From the NCBI RefSeq assembly GCF_001043005.1, contig NZ_JYKZ01000012.1, forward strand, positions 62,001-126,000: 64,000 nt of DNA. Reading direction: 5' to 3'. Positions 9,455 through 18,788 of this stretch are shown here, one piece after another (position 1 is the stretch's first letter; each line of letters starts with the position of its first letter). The translations under genes were made by a program, and so were the position numbers. A model generated the notes under the pieces. It ran no database searches. It saw only the letters and a list, made by a program, of their open reading frames with translations, and was not told the DNA's origin. This DNA is from Pseudomonas psychrophila (GTDB taxonomy: Bacteria; Pseudomonadota; Gammaproteobacteria; Pseudomonadales; Pseudomonadaceae).

Positions 9455-9557
9455 CTTGAGCTAGAGTCACAGGCGTATCATTACGTTACTGCAACACCTT
9501 CTGACCGCGGTCGGCATGTACTGACCGAGGCATTTTCCACTGCCGTGGGACGCACTA

Positions 9558-10973
9558 ATGAGCAATCAGATTCCTGTACACGACGTCACTCCACCTGCCA
9601 AAAAAACCACTGAAAGCACCGATCTGTACGCAGCCCGGGAAAAAATTTACACCCGAGCCTTCACCGGTCTTTTCCGCAACCTGCGTATCGGCGGCGGAGC
9701 CCTGTTGTTTCTGCTGTATTTCGGAACGGTGTGGCTCAACTGGGGCGGTCACCAGGCGGTCTGGTGGAACCTTCCGGAGCGTAAATTTTTTATTTTTGGC
9801 GCCACGTTCTGGCCACAGGATTTCATCCTCCTGTCCGGGCTGTTGATCGTCGCCGCCTTTGGCCTGTTTTTTATTACCGTGTACGCCGGGCGCGTGTGGT
9901 GCGGCTACACCTGCCCGCAAAGCGTCTGGACCTGGGTGTTCATGTGGTGCGAAAAGGTCACTGAAGGTGATCGCAACCAACGCATCAAGCTCGACAAGGC
10001 GCCGATGAGCGCCAACAAGTTTCTGCGCAAGCTGAGTAAACACAGCCTGTGGCTGTTGATCGGCTTTGTCACCGGCATGACCTTTGTCGGTTACTTCTCG
10101 CCGATTCGTGAACTGGTCATCGACTTCTTCACCGGCCAGGCCGATGGCTGGGCGTACTTCTGGGTCGGCTTCTTCACCCTCGCCACCTACGGCAACGCAG
10201 GCTGGCTGCGTGAGCAAGTGTGTATTTACATGTGCCCGTACGCCCGTTTCCAGAGCGTGATGTTTGATAAAGACACCCTCATCGTGTCGTACGACCCGCG
10301 TCGCGGCGAAGTCCGTGGCCCGCGTAAAAAAGATGCGGACTACAAGGCTCAAGGCCTGGGCGACTGCATCGACTGCACCATGTGTGTGCAGGTATGCCCC
10401 ACCGGGATTGATATTCGTGACGGCCTGCAGATCGAGTGCATCGGCTGCGCCGCGTGTATCGACGCCTGCGACAGCATCATGGACAAGATGAACTACCCGC
10501 GCGGCCTGATCAGCTACACCACCGAACACAACCTTTCGGGCCAGAAAACCCAAAAGCTGCGGCCGCGCCTGATTGGCTATGCCCTGGTGCTGCTGACCAT
10601 GATGGGGCTGCTGGCTGCTGCATTCTTTACCCGCACACTGGTTGGTTTCGACGTCAGCAAAGACCGCGTGCTCTACCGCGAAAACGCTGAAGGCCGCATT
10701 GAAAACGTCTACAGCCTGAAGATCATGAACAAAGATCAGCAAGACCACACCTATGTGCTGGACGCCACCGGCCTGCCCGATCTCAAGCTGCAAGGCAAAC
10801 GGGAAATCAAGGTCGCTGCAGGCGATATCGTCAGCCTGCCGGTGGAGTTGTCGATTGCCCCCGAGAAGCTACCGTCCAGCACCAACGAGGTGTTCTTTAT
10901 CCTCAAGGATGCCGACAACAACGACATCAATGTTAAAGCCAAGAGCCGATTCATCGGCCCACAAATCAGATAA
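9558..10973 (+). CDS. ccoG: cbb3 oxidase assembly protein, FixG/RdxA-type iron-sulfur membrane protein
   Basis: A 471-residue inner-membrane protein with several helices. Conserved Cys motifs CGYTCPQ and CIYMCPY sit near membrane segments. A ferredoxin-like pair of 4Fe-4S motifs (CIDCTMCVQVCP and CIGCAACIDACD) lies at about residues 270-306, and a periplasmic Ig-like C-terminal domain follows the last helix. The family is described as a cupric reductase that delivers Cu(I) for the CuB site of cbb3 oxidase. First gene of ccoGHIS. Confidence 0.95.
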   Translation: MSNQIPVHDVTPPAKKTTESTDLYAAREKIYTRAFTGLFRNLRIGGGALLFLLYFGTVWLNWGGHQAVWWNLPERKFFIFGATFWPQDFILLSGLLIVAAFGLFFITVYAGRVWCGYTCPQSVWTWVFMWCEKVTEGDRNQRIKLDKAPMSANKFLRKLSKHSLWLLIGFVTGMTFVGYFSPIRELVIDFFTGQADGWAYFWVGFFTLATYGNAGWLREQVCIYMCPYARFQSVMFDKDTLIVSYDPRRGEVRGPRKKDADYKAQGLGDCIDCTMCVQVCPTGIDIRDGLQIECIGCAACIDACDSIMDKMNYPRGLISYTTEHNLSGQKTQKLRPRLIGYALVLLTMMGLLAAAFFTRTLVGFDVSKDRVLYRENAEGRIENVYSLKIMNKDQQDHTYVLDATGLPDLKLQGKREIKVAAGDIVSLPVELSIAPEKLPSSTNEVFFILKDADNNDINVKAKSRFIGPQIR

Positions 10974-10984
10974 GAGAATTCGAC

Positions 10985-11527
10985 ATGCCCGCAGCAAAGC
11001 CCTCCAGCCCCTGGTACAAGCATCTTTGGCCGTGGATCATCATTGCCATCCTCGCCTGCTCGGTGACCCTGACCCTGTCGATGGTCACCATTGCCGTGAA
11101 CAACCCGGATCATCTGGTTAACGACAATTACTACGAGGCCGGCAAAGGGATCAACCGCTCGCTTGATCGCGAGCTGCTGGGCCAGACCCTGCAACTGAAA
11201 GCCAAATTGCGTCTGGACGAGATGACCGGCGAAGTGGTGCTGTTGCTTGAAGGCAACAGCAAACCGCAGGTTCTGGAACTGAACCTGATCTCCCCGACCC
11301 AACCCGAGAAAGACCGCAAGATCAGCCTGACCCAGAGCGAGTCGGAACCAGGACGCTACATCGGCCAGCTGGATGACAAGATCGAAGGTCGCCGCTTTGT
11401 CGAATTGATGGGCGTTGAAGACGGCCAAACCTGGCGCCTGTTTGAAGAAGAACTGGTCGGCCACGACAAGGATCTGTTGTTGGGTGACGAGCCGCTGCAA
11501 GGCGCTGAAGACCACAACAAGAAGTAA
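10985..11527 (+). CDS. ccoH: cbb3 oxidase assembly protein, FixH family
   Basis: A 180-residue protein with one N-terminal membrane helix (residues about 14-36) and then the conserved VNDNYYEAGKGINRSLDRE and a beta-rich periplasmic domain. FixH/CcoH proteins bind assembling cbb3 oxidase subunits. It follows ccoG by 11 bases. Confidence 0.9.
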   Translation: MPAAKPSSPWYKHLWPWIIIAILACSVTLTLSMVTIAVNNPDHLVNDNYYEAGKGINRSLDRELLGQTLQLKAKLRLDEMTGEVVLLLEGNSKPQVLELNLISPTQPEKDRKISLTQSESEPGRYIGQLDDKIEGRRFVELMGVEDGQTWRLFEEELVGHDKDLLLGDEPLQGAEDHNKK

Positions 11528-11533
11528 CCTCTT

Positions 11534-11579
11534 CGCGGTCAAGCCCGCGGCCACAGATGTGGCTGCGGGCTTGACCGCG
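11534..11579. repeat. Large hairpin between ccoH and ccoI
   Basis: Arms of 22 bases (11534-11555 and 11558-11579) pair with one G-U at most and leave only a two-base turn. The CGGTCAAGCCCGC arms look like a Pseudomonas intergenic repeat. Placed between two genes of one operon, it may dampen downstream expression or protect the upstream mRNA. Confidence 0.75.
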
Positions 11580-11620
11580 ATGACGTATTTCCCGGCGCCA
11601 CCACACCGCGATAGACCGCC

Positions 11621-14071
11621 ATGACCTCTCCCGTACCTTGCTATCACTGCGCTTTGCCCGTCCCGCCAGGCAGTCGGTTTACTGCCGTTGTTCTTGGTGA
11701 CGTTCGCGAGTTTTGCTGCCCGGGCTGCCAGGCGGTGGCTGAAGCCATCGTAGCCGGCGGCCTTGAAAGCTATTACCAGCACCGCAGTGGAGCTTGCGCC
11801 AACCCCGATGCCCTGCCCGTGCAACTGGTAGAAGAGCTGGCACTGTATGACCGCCCTGACGTGCAAAAGCCTTTTGTGCGGCACGAGGGTGAACAGGCCG
11901 AAACCACTCTGCTGATCGAAGGCATCAGTTGCGCAGCCTGTGGCTGGTTGATTGAAAAACACCTGCGCCTTTTGCCTGCCGTGGGCGAAGCCCGTCTCAA
12001 CCTGTCCAACCACCGGCTGCACGTACGCTGGGACCAGCGCCAACTGCCGCTGAGCGCGATACTGAGCGAGCTGCGGCATATCGGCTATGTCGCGCACCCG
12101 TATCAGGCCGATCGCGCCACTGAACAGCTTGCCAGTGAAAACCGACTGGCCTTGCGCCAACTGGGTGTCGCCGGACTGCTGTGGTTTCAGGCGATGATGG
12201 CAACCATGGCCACCTGGCCCGAATTCAATATCGACCTCAGCCCCGAGATGCATACCATCTTGCGCTGGGTGGCGCTGTTCCTGACCACGCCGATTGTGTT
12301 TTACAGCTGTGCTCCCTTCTTCAAGGGGGCCATGCGCGACCTGCGCACCCGTCATCTGACCATGGATGTGTCGGTGTCCCTGGCCATCGGCGGCGCTTAC
12401 ATCGCCGGAATCTGGACGGCCATCACCGGTGTCGGTGAGCTGTACTTCGATGCGGTAGGCATGTTTGCCTTGTTCTTGCTGGCCGGGCGCTACCTCGAAC
12501 GCCGAGCCCGCGAGCGCACTGCGGCGGCCACCGCACAACTGGTCAATCTGCTGCCCGCCTCCTGCCTGCGCCTGGCTGACGACGGCCAAAGCGAACGCAT
12601 CCTGCTGACCGAGCTTAAGGTCGGCGACAAGGTACTGGTGCACCCCGGCGCGATTCTTCCGGCAGACGGCCAAATCCTTGATGGCCAATCAAGCGTCGAT
12701 GAGTCCCTGCTCACCGGCGAGTACTTGCCGCAGCCACGCCGTATAGGCGACGCCGTGACGGCGGGCACCCTGAATGTCGAAGGCGCTCTGACCATTGAAG
12801 TCACAGCCCTGGGCCAGGACACACGCCTGTCCGCCATCGTGCGCTTGCTGGACCGCGCCCAAACCGAGAAACCACGCCTGGCCGAAATTGCCGACAAGGC
12901 CGCGCAATGGTTCCTCCTGTTTTCGTTGATCGCTGCTGCCGCGATCGGCTTGCTGTGGTGGCAACTGGACCCGTCACGGGCCTTCTGGATTGTCCTGGCG
13001 ATGTTGGTGGCCACATGCCCTTGCGCATTGTCCCTGGCAACGCCCACTGCACTCACCGCCGCAACCGGCACGCTGCACAAACTGGGACTACTGCTGACCC
13101 GTGGCCATGTGATTGAAGGCCTCAACCAGATCGACACCGTGATTTTCGATAAGACCGGCACACTGACCGAAGGCCGTCTGACGCTGCGGACCATTCGCCC
13201 CTTGAGCGACCTGGACAGCGATCAATGCCTGGCCCTCGCCGCCGCCCTCGAAAATCGCTCCGAACATCCGATTGCCCGTGCTTTTGGCCGCGCGCCGCAA
13301 GCCGCCGAAGAAGTCCACAGCACTCCAGGCCTGGGCCTTGAAGGACGGGTTGGCGAACAGCGTTTGCGCATCGGTCAGCCCGGGTTTGTCTGCGAGTTGA
13401 GCCAGTGCCGGGTCCCGGCCATGCCGGATGAGCCTGGGCAATGGTTATTGTTGGGTAATACCGAAGGTGTACTGGGCTGGTTTGTTCTGGATGACCGCCT
13501 GCGTGATGATGCTCCCGCGTTGCTGGCTGCGTGCAGGGCACGAGGCTGGCGTACGCTACTGCTCTCGGGAGACAGCTCGCCGATGGTGGCCAGCGTGGCT
13601 GGCGAACTGGGCATCGATGAAGCGCGAGGCGGATTACGCCCGGATGACAAACTGCAAATTTTGCAACAATTGCATGCACAGGGGCGCAAGGTGTTGATGC
13701 TGGGGGACGGGGTCAATGATGTCCCGGTACTCGCTGCGGCCGATATCAGCGTGGCAATGGGATCGGCCACGGACCTGGCCAAGACCAGCGCCGATGCGGT
13801 ACTGCTCTCTAATCGCCTGGGCGCACTGGTGCAAGCCTTTAGCCTGGCTAAACGTACTCGACGGGTGATCATCGAGAACCTGTTGTGGGCTGGCCTGTAC
13901 AATGGCCTTATGCTGCCATTTGCCGCACTGGGCTGGATCACACCGATCTGGGCCGCCATCGGCATGTCAATCAGCTCGTTGACCGTGGTGCTCAATGCCT
14001 TGCGCCTGACGCGCATGCCTGATCAGGCACATACTTCGGCCACGCCACACACCCGCCCGCATCCGGCCTGA
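11621..14071 (+). CDS. ccoI: Copper-exporting P-type ATPase for cbb3 oxidase (FixI)
   Basis: An 816-residue P1B-type ATPase that moves copper across the inner membrane for oxidase assembly. An extra N-terminal Cys region (C7, C10, and CCPGC at 32-36) is followed by a heavy-metal domain with GISCAACGW (C104, C107). Further on are the TGE actuator motif, CPC in the membrane (near residue 467), DKTGT phosphorylation site (near 508), SEHP, and GDGVND. All key residues are present. Confidence 0.96.
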   Translation: MTSPVPCYHCALPVPPGSRFTAVVLGDVREFCCPGCQAVAEAIVAGGLESYYQHRSGACANPDALPVQLVEELALYDRPDVQKPFVRHEGEQAETTLLIEGISCAACGWLIEKHLRLLPAVGEARLNLSNHRLHVRWDQRQLPLSAILSELRHIGYVAHPYQADRATEQLASENRLALRQLGVAGLLWFQAMMATMATWPEFNIDLSPEMHTILRWVALFLTTPIVFYSCAPFFKGAMRDLRTRHLTMDVSVSLAIGGAYIAGIWTAITGVGELYFDAVGMFALFLLAGRYLERRARERTAAATAQLVNLLPASCLRLADDGQSERILLTELKVGDKVLVHPGAILPADGQILDGQSSVDESLLTGEYLPQPRRIGDAVTAGTLNVEGALTIEVTALGQDTRLSAIVRLLDRAQTEKPRLAEIADKAAQWFLLFSLIAAAAIGLLWWQLDPSRAFWIVLAMLVATCPCALSLATPTALTAATGTLHKLGLLLTRGHVIEGLNQIDTVIFDKTGTLTEGRLTLRTIRPLSDLDSDQCLALAAALENRSEHPIARAFGRAPQAAEEVHSTPGLGLEGRVGEQRLRIGQPGFVCELSQCRVPAMPDEPGQWLLLGNTEGVLGWFVLDDRLRDDAPALLAACRARGWRTLLLSGDSSPMVASVAGELGIDEARGGLRPDDKLQILQQLHAQGRKVLMLGDGVNDVPVLAAADISVAMGSATDLAKTSADAVLLSNRLGALVQAFSLAKRTRRVIIENLLWAGLYNGLMLPFAALGWITPIWAAIGMSISSLTVVLNALRLTRMPDQAHTSATPHTRPHPA

Positions 14072-14091
14072 ACCGGTCGCCTGGAGCCTAT

Positions 14092-14322
14092 ATGCCAGCG
14101 CTATACGTCATGATTCCTGCGGCCCTGCTGATTGTCGCCATCGCCATCTACATCTTTTTCTGGGCCGTGGACAGCGGCCAGTACGACGATCTGGACAGCC
14201 CCGCCCACAGCATCCTGTTCGACGACCAGGACCCGCAACACACCGCCGCCGTCGAAGAAGCCAAGAACCAGCACCCGGAGTCGATTACCGACAACCACAA
14301 CAAAACCCCGCCCCATGCTTGA
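14092..14322 (+). CDS. ccoS: cbb3 oxidase maturation protein CcoS
   Basis: A 76-residue protein with one membrane helix (residues 3-26) followed by the family signature FFWAVDSGQYDDLDSPAHSIL. CcoS is needed for cofactor insertion into CcoN. The hydrophilic tail is rather long. It overlaps the next gene by eight bases. Confidence 0.93.
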   Translation: MPALYVMIPAALLIVAIAIYIFFWAVDSGQYDDLDSPAHSILFDDQDPQHTAAVEEAKNQHPESITDNHNKTPPHA

Positions 14323-14998
14323 GTTAGCGCCACTGCTGGTCTCGGCGGTCATTTTGGGCCTGCTTGGCGGCGGGCATTGCCTGGGCATGTGTGGCGGCCT
14401 GATGGGTGCGCTAACCCTTGCCATTCCCAAAGAGCAACGCAGCCGACGCTTCAGGCTGCTGCTGGCCTACAACCTTGGGCGAATTCTCAGCTATGCCACT
14501 GCAGGATTACTGCTGGGGCTGGCGGGCTGGGCAGTGGCCAATAGCCCCGCAGCAATGTTCATGCGCATCCTGGCCGGACTACTCCTGATTTGCATGGGCC
14601 TGTACCTGGCCGGCTGGTGGAGCGGCCTGACCCGAATCGAAAGCCTGGGGCGCGGCCTGTGGCGGCATATCCAGCCCGTGGCCACCCGTTTGTTACCCGT
14701 GTCGAGCCTGCCGCGGGCATTGCTGCTGGGTGCGCTCTGGGGCTGGCTGCCCTGCGGATTGGTGTATAGCACGCTGATCTGGTCCGCCAGTCAGGGCAGT
14801 GCGATCGACAGTGCATTGCTGATGCTGGCGTTTGGTCTTGGCACATGGCCCGTGTTGCTGGCCACCGGCCTTGCTGCCGAGCGGGTCACTGCACTATTGC
14901 GCAAACGCAGCGTGCGCATGGCCGGGGGGCTGCTGGTCATCCTGTTCGGCATCTGGACCCTGCCCGGCCCGCATCAGCATTGGTTGATGGGGCATTAG
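14315..14998 (+). CDS. Sulfite exporter TauE/SafE-like membrane protein
   Basis: A 227-residue multi-pass membrane protein. The N-terminal motif GGGHCLGMCGGLMGAL and the later LPCGLVYSTLIW resemble the CcdA/DsbD-like branch of the TauE/SafE superfamily that is often found between ccoS and hemN in pseudomonads. The ATG at 14315 overlaps ccoS. A role in metal or thiol transport for oxidase assembly is only inferred from position. Confidence 0.8.
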   Translation: MLELAPLLVSAVILGLLGGGHCLGMCGGLMGALTLAIPKEQRSRRFRLLLAYNLGRILSYATAGLLLGLAGWAVANSPAAMFMRILAGLLLICMGLYLAGWWSGLTRIESLGRGLWRHIQPVATRLLPVSSLPRALLLGALWGWLPCGLVYSTLIWSASQGSAIDSALLMLAFGLGTWPVLLATGLAAERVTALLRKRSVRMAGGLLVILFGIWTLPGPHQHWLMGH

Positions 14999-15030
14999 CT
15001 TCGAGCACCTTCCATCCGCAATCACAGCCC

Positions 15031-15044
15031 TTGATGCAAATCAA
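15031..15044 (+). promoter_or_regulatory. Perfect Anr box with -10 element, hemN promoter
   Basis: TTGATGCAAATCAA matches the FNR/Anr consensus at all fixed positions. A -10-like TAGACT lies at 15067-15072, exactly where a class II site centred at -41.5 requires it. That puts the transcript start near 15079, about 30 bases before the hemN start codon. Confidence 0.9.
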
Positions 15045-15108
15045 GATGCAACATCGACTCACCCCCTAGACTCTTGGGCATTGCCAGCCATCCCAGGGGA
15101 ATGCCCGC

Positions 15109-16491
15109 ATGCTCGACGCCATTCGTTGGGACCCAGATTTGATCCGCCGCTACGACCTGGCGGGTCCGCGCTATACCTCGTATCCGACCGCGATGCAGTT
15201 CAACAATCAGGTCAGCCCGTTCGACCTGTTGCACGCGCTGCGCGAAAGCCGAAAGGCGCTGCGCCCGCTGTCGCTGTATGTACACGTGCCGTTCTGCGCC
15301 AACATTTGCTATTACTGCGCCTGCAACAAGGTCATCACCAAAGACCGTGGCCGGGCACAGCCTTACCTGCAAAGGCTTGAGCAAGAAATCCAGATGATTG
15401 CCTGCCACCTCGATCCGAAACAAAAGGTCGAGCAACTGCACTTTGGCGGCGGCACGCCCACCTTTCTCAGTCACGATGAGTTGCGCCATCTGATGGCTAC
15501 GTTGCGCCAGCACTTCAACCTGCTGGACGACGACTCAGGTGATTACGGCATCGAAATCGACCCGCGGGAAGCCGACTGGTCGACCATGGGTCTGTTGCGT
15601 GAACTGGGCTTCAACCGTGTCAGCATCGGCCTGCAAGACCTCGATCCAGACGTACAGCGAGCCGTCAATCGCCTGCAAAGCCTGGAGGAAACACGGGCGG
15701 TGATCGAAGCCGCACGCACCCTGCAGTTTCGCTCGATCAATATCGACCTGATCTACGGCTTGCCCAAGCAAACCCCCGAGGCCTTTGCCCGTACGGTTGA
15801 CGAAGTAATCAGCTTGCAGCCGGATCGCCTGTCAGTGTTTAACTACGCCCATTTGCCTGAACGCTTCATGCCTCAGCGCCGGATCAATACGAGCGACCTG
15901 CCTTCGCCTGCCGCGAAATTGCAGATGCTCGAACGCACCATCGAGCAATTGACTGGCGCCGGCTATCGCTATATCGGCATGGATCACTTCGCGCTACCGG
16001 ACGATGAACTGGCAATCGCTCAGGAAGAATCAACCCTGCAGCGCAACTTTCAGGGCTACACCACCCACGGCCATTGTGACCTGGTCGGGCTTGGCGTCTC
16101 GGCCATCAGCCAGATTGGTGACCTGTACTGCCAGAACGACAGCGACCTGGCCAACTATCAGCACACCCTCGCCAGTGACCAGCTCGCCACCCACCGTGGC
16201 CTGCTGTGCAATCAGGATGATCGCATCCGCCGGGAAGTGATCCAGCAGATCATTTGCAATTTGCACCTGCCGTTTGCACACATCGAGCAGGCCTTCAATA
16301 TCGACTTCCGGGGGTATTTCGCACACCAGTGGACGATGCTCGAAACCATGGCGGCGGACGGGCTGATTGCTCTGGACGATCGGCAATTGACCGTATTGCC
16401 TGCCGGTCGGTTACTCGTTCGTTCGGTGTGCATGGTGTTCGATGCCTACCTGGAGCAGCAAACACGCCAGCGATATTCGCGGGTGATTTAA
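15109..16491 (+). CDS. hemN: Oxygen-independent coproporphyrinogen III oxidase
   Basis: A 460-residue radical SAM enzyme that converts coproporphyrinogen III to protoporphyrinogen IX without O2 in heme biosynthesis. The cluster motif CANICYYCAC supplies C63, C67 and C70. HFGGGTPTFL (SAM binding) and the N-terminal AGPRYTSYPTA typical of HemN are present. Full length, intact. Induction at low oxygen fits the perfect Anr box upstream and supplies heme to the oxidases encoded before it. Confidence 0.96.
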   Translation: MLDAIRWDPDLIRRYDLAGPRYTSYPTAMQFNNQVSPFDLLHALRESRKALRPLSLYVHVPFCANICYYCACNKVITKDRGRAQPYLQRLEQEIQMIACHLDPKQKVEQLHFGGGTPTFLSHDELRHLMATLRQHFNLLDDDSGDYGIEIDPREADWSTMGLLRELGFNRVSIGLQDLDPDVQRAVNRLQSLEETRAVIEAARTLQFRSINIDLIYGLPKQTPEAFARTVDEVISLQPDRLSVFNYAHLPERFMPQRRINTSDLPSPAAKLQMLERTIEQLTGAGYRYIGMDHFALPDDELAIAQEESTLQRNFQGYTTHGHCDLVGLGVSAISQIGDLYCQNDSDLANYQHTLASDQLATHRGLLCNQDDRIRREVIQQIICNLHLPFAHIEQAFNIDFRGYFAHQWTMLETMAADGLIALDDRQLTVLPAGRLLVRSVCMVFDAYLEQQTRQRYSRVI

Positions 16492-16610
16492 GGTCTCGAA
16501 CACGGCCTCTATTGCATGAGATGAGTGCACTGGTGTGGTGCGGCTGGCCTAGCCTCCCCCACTGGGTTACCCTTGCATCTTATGTGTGTTTTCCTACAAG
16601 GATTTAAGAA

Positions 16611-17345
16611 ATGCCCGAGCCAGTAAAAGTGCGCGCTCATAGCCAGGCCCAATGCAAGGACTGCAGCCTGGCACCTCTCTGCCTGCCACTTTCGTTGGAC
16701 CTGGAAGACATGGACGCGCTGGAAGAAATCGTCAAGCGCGGGCGCCCACTGAAAAAAGGCGAGTTTTTGTTTCGCCAAGGCGACACGTTTGGCTCGGTGT
16801 ACGCAGTTCGATCTGGCGCACTGAAAACGTTCAGCCTGAGTGACAACGGTGAAGAACAAATCACTGGTTTCCATCTGCCAAGCGAACTGGTAGGCCTATC
16901 CGGGATGGACACGGAAACCTACCCGGTATCGGCTCAGGCGCTGGAAACCACTCCGGTGTGCGAAATTCCTTTCGAACGTCTGGACGAGCTTTCTGTGCAA
17001 CTGCCCCAGCTTCGTCGCCAACTGATGCGCGTGATGAGCCGCGAAATTCGCGACGACCAACAAATGATGTTGCTCCTGTCGAAAAAAACGGCCGACGAAC
17101 GTATTGCGACCTTTTTGGTTAACCTGTCAGCCCGCTTCCGCGCCCGTGGTTTCTCGGCCAATCAATATCGCCTGAGCATGTCGCGCAACGAAATCGGCAA
17201 CTACCTGGGTCTGGCCGTAGAGACTGTGTCCCGGGTGTTCACACGCCTGCAGGAAAACCAGCTGATCACAGCCGAAGGCAAGGAAGTGCATATTCTTGAC
17301 CCGATCAAGTTGTGCGCCCTGGCAGGTGGTTCGCTGGAAGTCTAA
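16611..17345 (+). CDS. anr: Anaerobic/microaerobic regulator Anr (FNR family)
   Basis: A 244-residue CRP/FNR-type regulator that senses O2 through a 4Fe-4S cluster. The four cluster Cys are C15, C18, C24 and C117. A cyclic-nucleotide-like beta roll (about 30-150) and a C-terminal helix-turn-helix with the FNR-type recognition helix (LAVETVSRVFTRLQ) follow. It would act on the boxes at 1541 and 15031. Its own upstream region shows no convincing box. Confidence 0.96.
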   Translation: MPEPVKVRAHSQAQCKDCSLAPLCLPLSLDLEDMDALEEIVKRGRPLKKGEFLFRQGDTFGSVYAVRSGALKTFSLSDNGEEQITGFHLPSELVGLSGMDTETYPVSAQALETTPVCEIPFERLDELSVQLPQLRRQLMRVMSREIRDDQQMMLLLSKKTADERIATFLVNLSARFRARGFSANQYRLSMSRNEIGNYLGLAVETVSRVFTRLQENQLITAEGKEVHILDPIKLCALAGGSLEV

Positions 17346-17397
17346 AGCGGCTTGAGGGGTTATACTGGCGCGCTTAACGCACGCCAGGACACCTGAT

Positions 17398-17943
17398 ATG
17401 GTCTTCGACGATTTTTGCCTCAAATCCCTGATCCGCCCGGTAGTTGATTTTCCCAAGCCGGGCGTCATCTTTCGCGATATTACCCCGCTCTACCAATCCC
17501 CCCGCGCCATGCGCGTGATCGCCGACAGCTTTATCGAGCGCTACGTCGAGGCTGACTTCAGCCACATCGGCGCCATGGATGCCCGCGGCTTTTTGATCGG
17601 CTCGGTGCTGGCCCATCAGCTCAACAAACCGCTGGTCCTGTTTCGCAAACAAGGCAAATTGCCCGCTGACGTTTTGGCCGAAGGCTATCAGACGGAATAT
17701 GGCGAAGCATTTCTGGAGGTTCACGCCGACAGTTTGTGCGAAGGCGACTCGTTGCTGATCGTCGATGACTTGATCGCCACCGGCGGCACCCTGATCGCCG
17801 CTGCCAATCTGGTTCGCCGCATGGGCGCTCAGGTATTCGAAGCGGCAGCGATTATTGATCTGCCTGAACTGGGCGGCTCGCAGCGCCTGCAGGATTTGGG
17901 TGTACCTACCTTCTGCCTGACCGAGTTTTCACTGACCGAGTAA
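17398..17943 (+). CDS. apt: Adenine phosphoribosyltransferase
   Basis: A 181-residue type I phosphoribosyltransferase that salvages adenine to AMP with PRPP. It shows KPGVIFRDITPL, ARGFLIGS, FRKQGKLPADV and the PRPP loop LLIVDDLIATGGTL. Separate promoter region of about 50 bases after anr (GGTTATACT). Confidence 0.95.
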   Translation: MVFDDFCLKSLIRPVVDFPKPGVIFRDITPLYQSPRAMRVIADSFIERYVEADFSHIGAMDARGFLIGSVLAHQLNKPLVLFRKQGKLPADVLAEGYQTEYGEAFLEVHADSLCEGDSLLIVDDLIATGGTLIAAANLVRRMGAQVFEAAAIIDLPELGGSQRLQDLGVPTFCLTEFSLTE

Positions 17944-17959
17944 TACCGGCACATCACCC

Positions 17960-18043
17960 GTGGGAGCGGGCTGGCTCGCGATGCAGACACCGCGGCATTC
18001 AGTTGAACCGCGCTGATGCCATCGCGAGCAAGCCCGCTCCCAC
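17960..18043. repeat. REPIN: two REP units in inverted orientation
   Basis: GTGGGAGCGGGCTGGCTCGCGAT and its near-perfect complement ATCGCGAGCAAGCCCGCTCCCAC flank about 35 bases. This is the common Pseudomonas REP doublet, here between convergent apt and recR, where it can also stop transcription from both sides. Confidence 0.9.
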
Positions 18044-18067
18044 AGGCGTCACCCCCGGCAATCCCTA

Positions 18068-18670
18068 TCAGAGCGTAATCGGTCGACGCCCCGAGAACGA
18101 GTGAGCCAGCGTGCCGCCATCGACCAGCTCAAGCTCCCCCCCCAACGGCACACCATGCGCGATACGTGAAGCGATCAGGCCTTTATTGCTGAGTAGTTGA
18201 GCAATGTAATGGGCAGTTGCTTCGCCTTCGACCGTAGGATTGGTCGCCAGGATCACTTCTGCAAAGGTGCCCTGCTCTGCAATGCGCGTCATCAATTGCG
18301 GAATGCCAATCGCCTCTGGCCCCAAACCATCCAGCGGCGACAAGTGCCCCTTGAGCACAAAGTAACGTCCGCGATAGCCGGTCTGCTCAACGGCATACAC
18401 ATCCATCGGCCCCTCGACCACGCACAGCAACGTGTCATCACGGCGCACGTCGGCACACTGCGGGCACAGATCGTCTTCGGTGAGGGTTCGGCACAGACGG
18501 CAGTGCCCAACGCCGTCCATCGCCTGGGTCAACGCCAAAGCCAGACGCGAGCCGCCACTGCGATCACGCTCAAGCAATTGCAGAGCCATGCGCTGCGCGG
18601 TCTTTTGACCCACACCCGGCAAGGTACGCAAGGCATCGATCAGTTGGCGAATCAGGGGGCTGAAGCTCAT
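18068..18670 (-). CDS. recR: Recombination mediator protein RecR
   Basis: A 200-residue RecFOR-pathway protein. N-terminal helix-hairpin-helix (LPGVGQKTAQRMALQLL), a four-Cys zinc finger (CRLC...CPQC), a Toprim domain (LLCVVEGPMDV) and C-terminal Walker-like region (VPLGGELELVDGGTL) are seen in order. Third gene after dnaX and ybaB on this strand; a terminator-like hairpin precedes it. Confidence 0.96.
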   Translation of the reverse strand: MSFSPLIRQLIDALRTLPGVGQKTAQRMALQLLERDRSGGSRLALALTQAMDGVGHCRLCRTLTEDDLCPQCADVRRDDTLLCVVEGPMDVYAVEQTGYRGRYFVLKGHLSPLDGLGPEAIGIPQLMTRIAEQGTFAEVILATNPTVEGEATAHYIAQLLSNKGLIASRIAHGVPLGGELELVDGGTLAHSFSGRRPITL

Positions 18671-18748
18671 AGGGAAAGGTCCGACAAAACAACGAGACGC
18701 GGTTTATACCCGCGGTGTGGGATGACGTCAAATGCCCGTAAAAAAGGC

Positions 18749-18777
18749 AAAAAAATGCCAGGTTCAGGGCCTGGCAT
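18749..18777 (-). terminator. Hairpin plus T-run between ybaB and recR
   Basis: Read on the minus strand, ATGCCAGG, a 7-base loop, CCTGGCAT and seven T follow the ybaB stop. It is a good terminator, so recR probably gets only partial read-through or has its own promoter. Confidence 0.8.
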
Positions 18778-18788
18778 TCTAGAGCGCC

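Noticed and set aside
10751..12688. A 645-codon open frame opposite ccoG, ccoH and ccoI
   Set aside because: It spans three real genes on the plus strand and resembles no family; a GC-rich antisense shadow.
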